Source: Streptomyces sp. NBC_00525
GTDB taxonomy: Bacteria; Actinomycetota; Actinomycetes; Streptomycetales; Streptomycetaceae
Direction: 5' to 3'
Assembly: GCF_036346595.1 (NCBI RefSeq)
Contig: NZ_CP107835.1
Coordinates: forward strand, 1 to 64,000
Length of the DNA stretch: 64,000 bases
The position numbers were made by a program, and so were the translations under genes. Shown here in pieces: positions 35,022-42,747 of the stretch (its first letter is position 1; every line of letters begins with the position of its first letter). The notes beneath the pieces were generated by a model. That model ran no database searches. It was not told where the DNA came from and saw nothing but the letters and a program-made list of their open reading frames with translations.

Positions 35022-36353
35022 ATGACCACCACCACCGAGCAGCTCAGCGGCACCACCCTGCTGCGCTTCGCGACCGCGGGCTCCGTCGACGACGGCAAGT
35101 CCACCCTCGTCGGCCGGCTGCTGCACGACTCCAAGTCCGTTCTCGCCGATCAGATGGAGGCCGTCGAGCACGCCTCGCGCTCGCGCGGCTCCGGTACGCC
35201 CGACCTGGCGCTGCTGACCGACGGGCTGCGGGCCGAGCGCGAGCAGGGCATCACCATCGACGTGGCCCACCGTTTCTTCGCCACCGCCCGGCGCCGGTTC
35301 ATCCTCGCCGACACGCCCGGCCATGTGCAGTACACCCGCAACATGGTCACCGGCGCCTCCACCGCCGACCTCGCGGTCGTCCTGGTCGACGCCCGCAACG
35401 GCGTCGTCAAGCAGACCCGCCGGCACGCGGCGATCGCCGCGCTCCTGCGCGTCCCGCACGTGGTGCTCGCCGTCAACAAGATGGACCTCGTCGGCTACCA
35501 GGAGGATGTCTTCGCGCGCATCGCCGGGGAGTTCACCGCGTACGCGGCCTCCCTCGGCGTCGAGAACGTCGTCGCGATCCCGCTCTCCGCGCTGGCCGGG
35601 GACAACGTCGTCGAACCCTCCACCCGTATGGACTGGTACGGCGGCCCCACCGTCCTCGCGCACCTGGAGTCGGTCGAACCTGGGGACCGGGCGTCGGGTG
35701 TCTCCTCCCGGTTCCCCGTCCAGACGGTCATCCGGCACGAGGGGGAGCGCTACTACGCGGGCCAGCTGCTCACCGGCCTCCTCCGGGTCGGGGAGACGGT
35801 GACGGTGCAGCCCTCCGGCCGCGTCACCACCATCACCTCGCTCGACGTCCTCGGCCGCCCGGCAAGGGCGGCGCCGGCGGGCTCCTCCCTCAGCGTCCGG
35901 CTCGCCGACGAGATCGACGTCGGGCGCGGCGACATGCTCACCGCCGGGCCGCTGCCGCCGCGGATCGCCAGGGAGATCGACGCGACGGTGTGCCATGTCG
36001 CGGACACACCGCTCACGGTCGGTCAGCGGGTGCTGCTCAAGCACACCACCCGCACCGTGAGGGCGATCGTGGAGGACATTCCGTCACGGCTCACGCTCGA
36101 CGACCTCTCCCAGCACCCGCACCCCGGCCGGCTCGTCGCCAACGACATCGGCCGCGTCAGGGTCCGTACGGCCGAGCCGCTCGCGCTCGACTCCTACGCG
36201 GACTCCCGGCGCACCGGGTCGTTCCTCCTGATCGACCCGGCGGACGGCACCACGCTCACCGCCGGCATGGCGGGCGACGTCTTCACCCCTGTTCGAGTCG
36301 CGGAGCCCCGGCTTCAGGACCGCCGGTCCTCACCGCCGCGAAGACCGCGCTGA
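35022..36353 (+). CDS. cysN: ATP sulfurylase large (GTPase) subunit, 443 aa
   Basis: ATG 35022 lies one base after the cysD stop. The EF-Tu-like GTPase has the P-loop GSVDDGKS (residues 20-27), EQGITIDVAHRFF, ADTPGHVQYTRNM and NKMDLVGYQED, followed by beta-barrel domains. No APS kinase domain is fused at the C-terminus; that function is supplied by the separate cysC. It is the last plus-strand gene of the cluster, and the next gene is convergent. Confidence 0.95.
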   Translation: MTTTTEQLSGTTLLRFATAGSVDDGKSTLVGRLLHDSKSVLADQMEAVEHASRSRGSGTPDLALLTDGLRAEREQGITIDVAHRFFATARRRFILADTPGHVQYTRNMVTGASTADLAVVLVDARNGVVKQTRRHAAIAALLRVPHVVLAVNKMDLVGYQEDVFARIAGEFTAYAASLGVENVVAIPLSALAGDNVVEPSTRMDWYGGPTVLAHLESVEPGDRASGVSSRFPVQTVIRHEGERYYAGQLLTGLLRVGETVTVQPSGRVTTITSLDVLGRPARAAPAGSSLSVRLADEIDVGRGDMLTAGPLPPRIAREIDATVCHVADTPLTVGQRVLLKHTTRTVRAIVEDIPSRLTLDDLSQHPHPGRLVANDIGRVRVRTAEPLALDSYADSRRTGSFLLIDPADGTTLTAGMAGDVFTPVRVAEPRLQDRRSSPPRRPR

Positions 36354-36423
36354 TCAGCGGATGCCGATCGCGATGCCGACCTGCTGGCTCTGGGCGGCCA
36401 TGCCGGTGGCCATGCCCTGGGCG

Positions 36424-37275
36424 TCACGGGTTCCAGGTCATGGTGGCGTAGACCCGGTCGAAGCGTCCGGCGGCCAGGTCCTTCCGGGAGATCGACCAGG
36501 AGTAGAGGGCCGACTCCAAGCCGTCGAGGCCGTGCTCCCACTGGGCGAGGCATACCCAGTCCTCGGGAGGGACGTCCGTATCGGGCGCGGGCAGTTCGCC
36601 CCGTACCACCGCGCGCGCCGCTTCCCGCCCGGCCGCCACGCTGGGGTCCTCGTCCCAGTCCTCGTCCTCGGCGTATCCCCCCAGCTGGAGCCCGAGGCCG
36701 CAGCCCTCGCCGGGGAGGTCCGTCCATATCTCGATCAGTTCGTACGCATGGGGATGTCCTGTGTCGTCCGCACCGTCCGCAGGATTTCGGGACATGTCGA
36801 ACGAGGTGTGGTACGGGAGGGAAACGTCCGTACTCAGGTGGAGCCGCCCTTCCGGGAGATCCGTTTCGTACGGGTAGTTCTTCCATTCCGGATCGAGGTC
36901 CACCGGGCGTTCCTCGACGGGCGTACCGGCGGGAATGTGGAGTGCGGTGCCCAGGTTTCCCGTTCCGATCCGGTCGGGGTCGGGGTCGGCGAACAGCAGC
37001 AGGTGGCCGTCGGCGGGGAGGTCGAGGCCGGTCGCTCCGGCGGGCAGCGCGGCAAGGTCGATGGTGGCGGCGAGCTTGCACCACGGGTCGGGGACGTCCG
37101 CGGGAAGCATGAGGGGCCCGCCGAGCCGGCCGACCACCGGGCCGTCTCCTCCGGTGTCCAGAAAGGCGCAGGGGCGGGCGAGGTCCGTCCACCGTGCGAT
37201 CTCGTCCGGCGGGATGCCTTCTTCCAGGGCTCTCTCACGGAACTCGTCCAGTGTGTCGGGTGTTTCGGGGTGCAC
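36424..37275 (-). CDS. DUF1963 (YwqG-like) protein, 283 aa
   Basis: The start GTG 37275 (HPETPDTLDEFRERA) is preferred over the upstream ATG at 37320 because AAGGAGA precedes it. DUF1963 hallmarks: RLGGPLMLPADVPDPW, GHLLLFADPDPD, GCGLGLQLGGYAE and WVCLAQWEHGLDG. Function is unknown for the family; it is soluble and often near toxin-like or LRR proteins in actinobacteria. It is convergent with cysN, marking the end of the biosynthetic cluster. Confidence 0.85.
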   Translation of the reverse strand: MHPETPDTLDEFRERALEEGIPPDEIARWTDLARPCAFLDTGGDGPVVGRLGGPLMLPADVPDPWCKLAATIDLAALPAGATGLDLPADGHLLLFADPDPDRIGTGNLGTALHIPAGTPVEERPVDLDPEWKNYPYETDLPEGRLHLSTDVSLPYHTSFDMSRNPADGADDTGHPHAYELIEIWTDLPGEGCGLGLQLGGYAEDEDWDEDPSVAAGREAARAVVRGELPAPDTDVPPEDWVCLAQWEHGLDGLESALYSWSISRKDLAAGRFDRVYATMTWNP

Positions 37276-37347
37276 GGGAAGTCTCCTTGCGGGCAGGGTT
37301 CGCCACGGTCGGTGCGGCACGGTCGGTGAGCGGCGGATCGTGCCCGG

Positions 37348-38961
37348 TCAGTGGTGCAGCGTGACGGTCACGCCTCGTGCCCGGAGTCCGGTGACCACGG
37401 GATCGAGCGTCCCCGGCGCAGGGGCCGCGATCCGCTCGGGCAGACGGACGTGGACCAGGGCCGGCATGTCGAGCAGCGGCCGAAGGTCCGTCAGGGACCG
37501 GCAGTGGCGCAGGTCGAGTTCGGCGAGCCGGGGCGAGGTGGTGAACGGGGTGATGTCCCGCAGCGCGTACCACTGCGGTCCGGCAACGGCGAGTGAGCTG
37601 AGCTGTTGCAGGGGTATGTCCTCGGCCGGGACGCGGCCCTGCGAGCAGCGGACGGTCAGTTCGCTCAGGCCGGGGCAGGCCCGAAGGGCGCTGAGCGATT
37701 CCAGGTCCTCCATGTACAGCAGGGTCAGCTTGGTCAGCGGAGATCCGGCCAGGTCGTCGAGGTCGCGGACGGGCGAGCCGTTGATCATCAGCGTCCGCAG
37801 CGCGGGCAGCCGGCCGAGGTCCGTGAGGTCGGCCAGCGCGGGGCAGCCGGTGAGGGTCAGCTCTCGCAGATTCGGCACGGCGCCCAGCCCCTCGGTGGTG
37901 CGCAGCACGGCGCTGCCGTGAATCCCGAGTTTCGTCAGCCGGGGGTGACCGGCCAGCCCGTCAAGCGTCGCCAGTCCGTCGCAGCTGTCGAGTTCGAGGG
38001 ACCGGAGCCGGGGAAGGGCCGCGAACGGCGCAAGGTCGCCGAGGTGGTCGCCGGTCAGCCGGAGGTGGGCGAGGTGCGGCAGTTCGGCGAGTGCGTCCAG
38101 GTCGGTCGGAGCCGCGCAGCGCACGAGGCGGAGGGATTCCAGGGCTGCGAGCGCCGCGAACGGGCGGAGGGAGCGTACGCGGGTGTAACTCAGGTCCAGG
38201 TGACGCAGGTTGGTGAGGTTCAGCAAGGGTCCGAAGTCCTCGACGGCACCGCACCGGCTCAGATCGAGGCGGGCGAGCCGGGAGAGACGGCTGAGCGGGG
38301 TGAGGTCCGCCACGCCGCAGCCGCCGAGATCCAGCTCGGTGAGGCTCGTGAGCTCACCGGCCTCGGTGAGGTCGGTGAGTCCGTCGCACTGGTGCAGGAC
38401 GAGCTTCTCCAACATCGTGAGATGCCGCAGACCGCGCAGGGACGATGCGTACGGCAGCCGGAGTTCCGTCCTGCCCTCCTGGCGGAACGCCGGGGCGAGC
38501 AGGTGCTCGGCGAAGCCGTCCGGGTCACGGTCGGTCCGCCACAGACGCATGAGGAACTTGGACGCGTACGGGTCCGCGGCAGCCAGCCGGGCAGCGAGTT
38601 TCAGGGCGGCTCCGCCGTCGCCCGGCTCGGACAGGGCCACGAGCCTCCTCACCGCCTTGCGGGCGCGGTAGGCCGGGGCGTCCAGGTCCTCGCAGAATCC
38701 GAACGGGTCCCCGTCGGCGATCGCCCACAGCCGGAGCAGTTCCTCGGTGGAGCAGTCGGAGATCGCGCTGTACCGCGCGGCCAGTGCCAGTGCCGCGTCA
38801 CCGCCGCCGGACTCCGCCGACGCCATGAGTTCCCGGACCGCCTCGCCCGCCTCGGCGGGACTCGCGGTCCCGAGAAGCTCCCCCAACTGTCCTGTTCGAG
38901 CTGCTGTGTTCTCGCTCCGCGCGGCGTCGGCGGGCATGCCGGAAGGAGCTGTTCGTGTCAT
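37348..38961 (-). CDS. Leucine-rich-repeat protein, 537 aa
   Basis: The start ATG 38961 gives MTRTAPSGMPADAA. Residues about 1-170 are helical, with two similar stretches ending in DPFGFCEDL and DPDGFAEHLLAP. Residues about 175-500 hold some 14 leucine-rich repeats of the form LxxLxxLxLxxCxxLxDLxxL (LTSLTELDLGGCGVADLTPL, LTNLRHLDLSYTRVRSLRPF). No signal peptide is present, so it is cytosolic and likely a protein-interaction scaffold. It lies 72 bases upstream of the DUF1963 gene on the same strand and is probably co-transcribed. Confidence 0.88.
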   Translation of the reverse strand: MTRTAPSGMPADAARSENTAARTGQLGELLGTASPAEAGEAVRELMASAESGGGDAALALAARYSAISDCSTEELLRLWAIADGDPFGFCEDLDAPAYRARKAVRRLVALSEPGDGGAALKLAARLAAADPYASKFLMRLWRTDRDPDGFAEHLLAPAFRQEGRTELRLPYASSLRGLRHLTMLEKLVLHQCDGLTDLTEAGELTSLTELDLGGCGVADLTPLSRLSRLARLDLSRCGAVEDFGPLLNLTNLRHLDLSYTRVRSLRPFAALAALESLRLVRCAAPTDLDALAELPHLAHLRLTGDHLGDLAPFAALPRLRSLELDSCDGLATLDGLAGHPRLTKLGIHGSAVLRTTEGLGAVPNLRELTLTGCPALADLTDLGRLPALRTLMINGSPVRDLDDLAGSPLTKLTLLYMEDLESLSALRACPGLSELTVRCSQGRVPAEDIPLQQLSSLAVAGPQWYALRDITPFTTSPRLAELDLRHCRSLTDLRPLLDMPALVHVRLPERIAAPAPGTLDPVVTGLRARGVTVTLHH

Positions 38962-39006
38962 GGCCGCAACCTAGGTGACGGGTGTGACAACGGCGCCGTG
39001 AGCGGG

Positions 39007-39240
39007 CCGGTCAGGGTGTGCCGGAGGCCAGGCCGACCCGGTAGGCGAGGACGACGGCCTGGACGCGGTCGCGCAGCCCGAGTTTCGCCAGGATGCGCGA
39101 CACGTAGGTCTTGACGATCTCGGGCGTGATGAACATCGCGGCGGCGATCTCCGCGTTCGACAGCCCCTCGGCGATCAGCTGGAGCACTTCGAGCTCGCGG
39201 GGGGGCAGCGCGTGCACGATGTCCTGCCGGGCCGGGCGGG
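39007..39240. repeat. 234-bp direct repeat, left copy
   Basis: This stretch matches 53477-53710 in the same orientation without gaps, with about six mismatches by eye (roughly 97% identity). It contains the 3' part of a LuxR-type response-regulator gene. Outside these limits the two sites differ. Confidence 0.9.
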
Positions 39241-39256
39241 CTCCCCTATCACACAC
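39011..39256 (-). pseudogene. Truncated NarL/LuxR response-regulator C-terminus, 81 aa
   Basis: The reading frame contains the full LuxR helix-turn-helix (RELEVLQLIAEGLSNAEIAA, FITPEIVKTYVSRILAKL) and the C-terminal tail of the intact regulator at 53481-54182. It differs at only a few residues (HALPPREL for HALTPREL; PEIVKTY for PETVKTY). The receiver domain is gone and the remaining start (MCDRGARPARQD) is accidental. A stand-alone HTH could in theory bind the same sites, but no ribosome binding site is evident. Confidence 0.8.
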
Positions 39257-39393
39257 CCCCTTGACCGCGACCTGATCGTCCGGGATCCAGCGCCCGGCCC
39301 AGCTTTCGCGGGCGGGGTGGGCGGTGTCGGCGTGGCGCTGTGATGATCGTCGGGTGCGTCCGCGTTCGCGGCGCCGACCAGGGAGGAATGCCC
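39257..39393. other. Divergent intergenic gap
   Basis: Upstream region of the VOC gene. GGGAGGA at 39381-39387 is its ribosome binding site and decides for ATG 39394 over ATG 39388. No gene seen. Confidence 0.35.
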
Positions 39394-39846
39394 ATGTCCA
39401 GCGACGTCACCGCTGAGGGTCTCGTGAACCGGCCGGCCCACGGGACACTGCATCACGTCGAGATCTGGGTTCCCGATCTCGGGCGGGCCGTCGCCTCGCT
39501 CGGCCGGCTTTTGCGGGCGCTGGGGTACAGCGTTCACCAGAGCTGGGAAGGCGGTCGCAGTTGGCGGCTCGGGCCGACCTACCTCGTCCTCGAACAGTCT
39601 CCGGCCATGAGTGCCGGCCGGTACGATCGCCGGCGCCCCGGGCTGAACCACCTCGCCTTCCACGTCGAGGACGCCGCCGTCGTCGAGGAGCTGGCCGCCG
39701 ATGCCGTCCGTCATGGCTGGAGGCTGATGTTTCCCGAGCTTCACCCGCACGCCGGTGGCGCACAGCACTATGCCGCCTACCTGGAGGACGCCGACGGCTT
39801 CGAGGTCGAGCTTGTCGCGATCGACTCGTCCCGGCACACGACGTGA
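39394..39846 (+). CDS. VOC (glyoxalase/dioxygenase fold) protein, 150 aa
   Basis: The ATG at 39394 is correctly spaced from GGGAGGA. Two beta-alpha-beta modules are seen: HHVEIWVPDLGRAVASLGRL and LNHLAFHVEDAAVVEELA, with EQSPAM and DGFEVELVA. Candidate metal ligands are the His of LHHVEIW, the His of FHVED and the Glu of EVELV. Small stand-alone VOC proteins include antibiotic-resistance and lyase types; the substrate is unknown. A decayed paralogue lies at 7421-7880. Confidence 0.82.
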   Translation: MSSDVTAEGLVNRPAHGTLHHVEIWVPDLGRAVASLGRLLRALGYSVHQSWEGGRSWRLGPTYLVLEQSPAMSAGRYDRRRPGLNHLAFHVEDAAVVEELAADAVRHGWRLMFPELHPHAGGAQHYAAYLEDADGFEVELVAIDSSRHTT

Positions 39847-40049
39847 CCGGGGCCGATGCACGGTTGCCGGGCCGTTCCCCACGCGCCGCAGGTGAAGTAC
39901 GCGCAATCGGGCGGTCACCCGAACCGGTGACTTCGGGTCAGCGGGGTCCGGGCCCGCTCAGGCCGGAGTCCGCCCACGGGGCGCGCGGTGGCCTGCCGGG
40001 CGCGGCCACGGCTGCGCTCCCCCGGGCAGCACAGTCACCCACTGTATCT

Positions 40050-40062
40050 TGAGCGTTGCTCA
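40050..40062. promoter_or_regulatory. Dyad TGAGC-GTT-GCTCA, likely TetR-type operator
   Basis: A perfect 5-bp inverted repeat around GTT lies 20 bases before the GTG of the FolC-like gene. The sequence resembles sites bound by TetR-family repressors in actinobacteria. No regulator gene is adjacent, so the binding protein is unknown. Confidence 0.45.
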
Positions 40063-40081
40063 GCGTGGCAGGATCTGTTGA

Positions 40082-41422
40082 GTGGACTACCAACGCTGTA
40101 CAGAGCTCCTCGCCGCGGTGCACGAGAATCCCCACAGGCTGACGCGGACGGCCCGTCAGAAGAACGTCCCACGGTTGTTGGAGACGCTGGGCCGGCCCGA
40201 GCGGTCGCTGCGCGGGATGCTGGTGGTCGGGACGAACGGCAAGGGGTCGACGTGTGCGTTCGCCGTCGCGGCGGTGACGGCGGCCGGCGCGCGGGTGGGC
40301 AGCATGCCGAGCCCGCATCTGCAGGAGCCCAGGGAGCGCATCCGGATCGACGGGGTTCCGGTCACGCGGGCGGAGTACGCCAAGGCGTTCGCCGAGGTCT
40401 GGCACGCGATCGAGCTGCACGGGCTGCCCGTCCTGGCCCAGGGCATCCACGCGGCCACCGCGGCCGTGCACTTCCGGCGGGCCGGTGTGGACGTCGCGGT
40501 CGCCGAGGCGAGCATCGGCGGCAGCAGGGCCGCAGCCGCGGAACTCGGCCTGGACGTCAAGGTGGTCACCGGCGTCGGGCTCGACCACACCCGGCTGCTC
40601 GGCGATTCCCTGCACCAGATCGCCCGGGCCAAGATCGCCGCCGCGCAGAACGGGGACCACGTCGTCCTCGGACGGCTGGCCCCCGAGGCCGCCGCAGGCG
40701 CCGAGCAGGTCCTGCGGGACCGGTCCGGACTGACCGTGTGGCGCATGGACCACGAGATCCGCTACACCGCCCGGCCCTCGGCATCCGGCACGGGGGCACT
40801 GGTGGACGTCACCACGCCGCGCACCGTTCACCGCGGCCTCCCCTGCCCGCTGTCCGGCGCCCACCAGCACCACAACCTCGCGACCGCCGTCGCGGCCGTG
40901 GACGCGATGGCCGAACGCGGGCACATCCGCGAGCCCGACGGCGAGCTGCTTCGCGCCCGGCTCGCGGCCACCCGCTGGCCCGGCCGCCTGGAGCTCATCG
41001 ACCCGGCCCGGCTGGACCACTGGACGGGCCGCGTGCTGCTGGAGGGGGCCACCAACCCGCAGGGCGTCGCCACCGTCGCCCCGGAAATCCTGCGGCACGC
41101 CCGCGCCGGCGACCTCCCCGGCCCGCCCGTCCTGGTCTTCGCCGCGATGCACGACAAGGACGTGTCGGGCATGCTCGCCCCGCTCCCCTCCCACTGGCCG
41201 CTCGTCCTCACGCGCACCGGTTCCCACCAGGCCGCCGACCCCGCCGGCCTGCACCACCAGCTGGCTCCGGGCCGCCAGGGACCGTGCCTGACCACCGACG
41301 ACACTCCGGCAGCCCTGCGCCTGGCCGCCGAGCACGCCGGGCCCGGCGGCCTCGTCGTCGTCCTCGGCTCCCTGCGCCTGGTGGGCGAAACCCGCACCGC
41401 GCTCGGGCTGCACCCCGCGTAA
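40082..41422 (+). CDS. FolC/Mur-ligase-like ATP-dependent ligase, 446 aa
   Basis: The start is GTG 40082 (MDYQRCTELLAAVH). The ATP loop is VVGTNGKGSTCAFA; SMPSPHLQEPRERIRIDG and FAAMHDKDVSGML also match folylpolyglutamate synthases. The usual EVGLGGRLDATN is replaced by AEASIGGSRAAAAELG, so the substrate pocket is altered. A second, housekeeping FolC is expected elsewhere in the genome. This paralogue may add glutamate or another amino acid to a different carboxylate. It stands alone behind an operator-like dyad; no link to the peptide cluster is shown. Confidence 0.8.
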   Translation: MDYQRCTELLAAVHENPHRLTRTARQKNVPRLLETLGRPERSLRGMLVVGTNGKGSTCAFAVAAVTAAGARVGSMPSPHLQEPRERIRIDGVPVTRAEYAKAFAEVWHAIELHGLPVLAQGIHAATAAVHFRRAGVDVAVAEASIGGSRAAAAELGLDVKVVTGVGLDHTRLLGDSLHQIARAKIAAAQNGDHVVLGRLAPEAAAGAEQVLRDRSGLTVWRMDHEIRYTARPSASGTGALVDVTTPRTVHRGLPCPLSGAHQHHNLATAVAAVDAMAERGHIREPDGELLRARLAATRWPGRLELIDPARLDHWTGRVLLEGATNPQGVATVAPEILRHARAGDLPGPPVLVFAAMHDKDVSGMLAPLPSHWPLVLTRTGSHQAADPAGLHHQLAPGRQGPCLTTDDTPAALRLAAEHAGPGGLVVVLGSLRLVGETRTALGLHPA

Positions 41423-41507
41423 CGGCGGAACCTGCGGGACTTCCGTAGCCCCGGGAGGGCAGCCTTCCGCAGCTCCGCTGCAGCGTTGGCCGCACACGGC
41501 CGGGGGG

Positions 41508-41870
41508 ATTGACGGGTCTCTACGGCCCCATGACGTCCAGCGGTTCTCGTTCGACCTGGAACCGGCGGAGGCGCGCTGGATTCTTCGCCGTCGAAACGAC
41601 GACATCCACATCACGATCCGCCGCTTCCCGGACATGTCGACGAGCTATGACGCACCGGACGGGCAGGGCACCCTGGTGTGGACGTCGACACGTCCTCGCG
41701 CCTTGCCGGCGCACGCGGTTCTGATGGCCGCCGAGAAGGTGTGGCACACCCACGGCGAGGACGGCTGTCTCCGGAAGTGGCAGCCGCATCCCTTCCCCAC
41801 CCGCGAACTGGAATCCCTCATGTCTCTGCACCTGCCGTGGACGACTGCGCTCTCCGGCGCAACGGCTGAG
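41508..41870 (+). pseudogene. Partial conserved hypothetical protein
   Basis: The coding-like frame reads FSFDLEPAEARWILRRR, DDIHITIRRFPDM, GQGTLVWTSTRPRALPAHA, VLMAAEKVWHTHGEDGCLRK and PFPTRELESL. This resembles a small Streptomyces family of about 110 residues. No ATG, GTG or TTG start is in frame before the homology (only ATT at 41508), and the frame runs on without a stop through the convergent next gene. Both ends therefore look damaged. Confidence 0.45.
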
Positions 41871-41897
41871 CCGTCCCCGGCTCCCGGCGGCGGTGGG

Positions 41898-42716
41898 TCA
41901 GGTGATCGGGTTGGTCAGTGTGCCGATGCCGTCGATGGTCACCTCGACCACGTCGCCGCGCTTCAGGTACCAGCGGGGGGTGCGGGCTCGGCCGACTCCG
42001 CCGGGGGTGCCGGTGAGGACGAGGTCGCCGGGGCGGAGGGGCAGCATGGTGGAGATGTACGCGATCAGCCGGGTGGGGGTGAAGAGGAGGTCGGCGATCG
42101 CGTGTTCCTGGACCGTCGTGCCGTTGACCGTGGTGGAGAGGGTGGCGGTGGCGGGGTCGAAGGCGTCGGGTGTGGTGAGGACGGGGCCCACCGGGGTGGA
42201 GCGGGCCCAGATCTTGCCCTGGAGCCATTCGGTGGTGCGGTTCTGCCAGCCGCGCATGGAGATGTCGTTGGCGATCGTGTATCCGGCGATGCACTCGGCT
42301 GCCTCGTCCTCGTCCACCCGGTACGCGGTGCGGCCCACGACGACGGCGAGTTCTCCCTCCCAGTCCATCTCCGGGTCCTCCGGCACGGCGGCCACGGGGT
42401 CGGCGGGGCCGGTGAGGGTGTCCGCGAACTTCGCGAAGAGGGTGGGGTGGGAGGGAAGGCCCCGGCCCATCTCCTCGATGTGGCTCGTGTAGTTGAGGCC
42501 GGTGCACAGCACCTTCGACGGGTTCGGCACGAGGGTGTCGAGTGCGGCGTCCTCGGCCGGGACGCGGCGTCCGTCGGCGCCGGCCGCCCGCCGCCGCCAG
42601 TCCTCGTTCCGCAGCAGGTCGCCGATGTCGGCGCAGCCGGGGATCTCGGTGAACGTGTCGCCGTCCAGGCGGGCCGCTGCCGTTCCTCCGGGGGTGCGCA
42701 GGGTTGCCAGTTTCAT
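41898..42716 (-). CDS. Fumarylacetoacetate-hydrolase-family enzyme, 272 aa
   Basis: The start ATG 42716 (MKLATLRTPGG) has AAGGAGAA upstream. FAH-family features: KVLCTGLNYTSHIEEMG, LFAKFADTLTGP, the metal-binding EMDWEGELAVVVGR, YTIANDISMRGWQ and LVLTGTPGGVG. Family members hydrolyse, decarboxylate or hydrate ring-cleavage products. As the last gene of a minus-strand catabolic operon it should act on the dienoate or oxo-acid made by the dioxygenase. Confidence 0.88.
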   Translation of the reverse strand: MKLATLRTPGGTAAARLDGDTFTEIPGCADIGDLLRNEDWRRRAAGADGRRVPAEDAALDTLVPNPSKVLCTGLNYTSHIEEMGRGLPSHPTLFAKFADTLTGPADPVAAVPEDPEMDWEGELAVVVGRTAYRVDEDEAAECIAGYTIANDISMRGWQNRTTEWLQGKIWARSTPVGPVLTTPDAFDPATATLSTTVNGTTVQEHAIADLLFTPTRLIAYISTMLPLRPGDLVLTGTPGGVGRARTPRWYLKRGDVVEVTIDGIGTLTNPIT

Positions 42717-42747
42717 GCTGTTCTCCTTCTCGTCGCGCGGAGGGGCT

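Noticed and set aside
33516..36353. Housekeeping sulfate assimilation operon
   Set aside because: No cysH, sulfite reductase or sulfate transporter is adjacent, and a sulfotransferase lies in the same cluster.
39011..39256. Stand-alone 81-aa LuxR regulator gene
   Set aside because: It is the 3' end of a near-identical response-regulator gene with an accidental start and no ribosome binding site.
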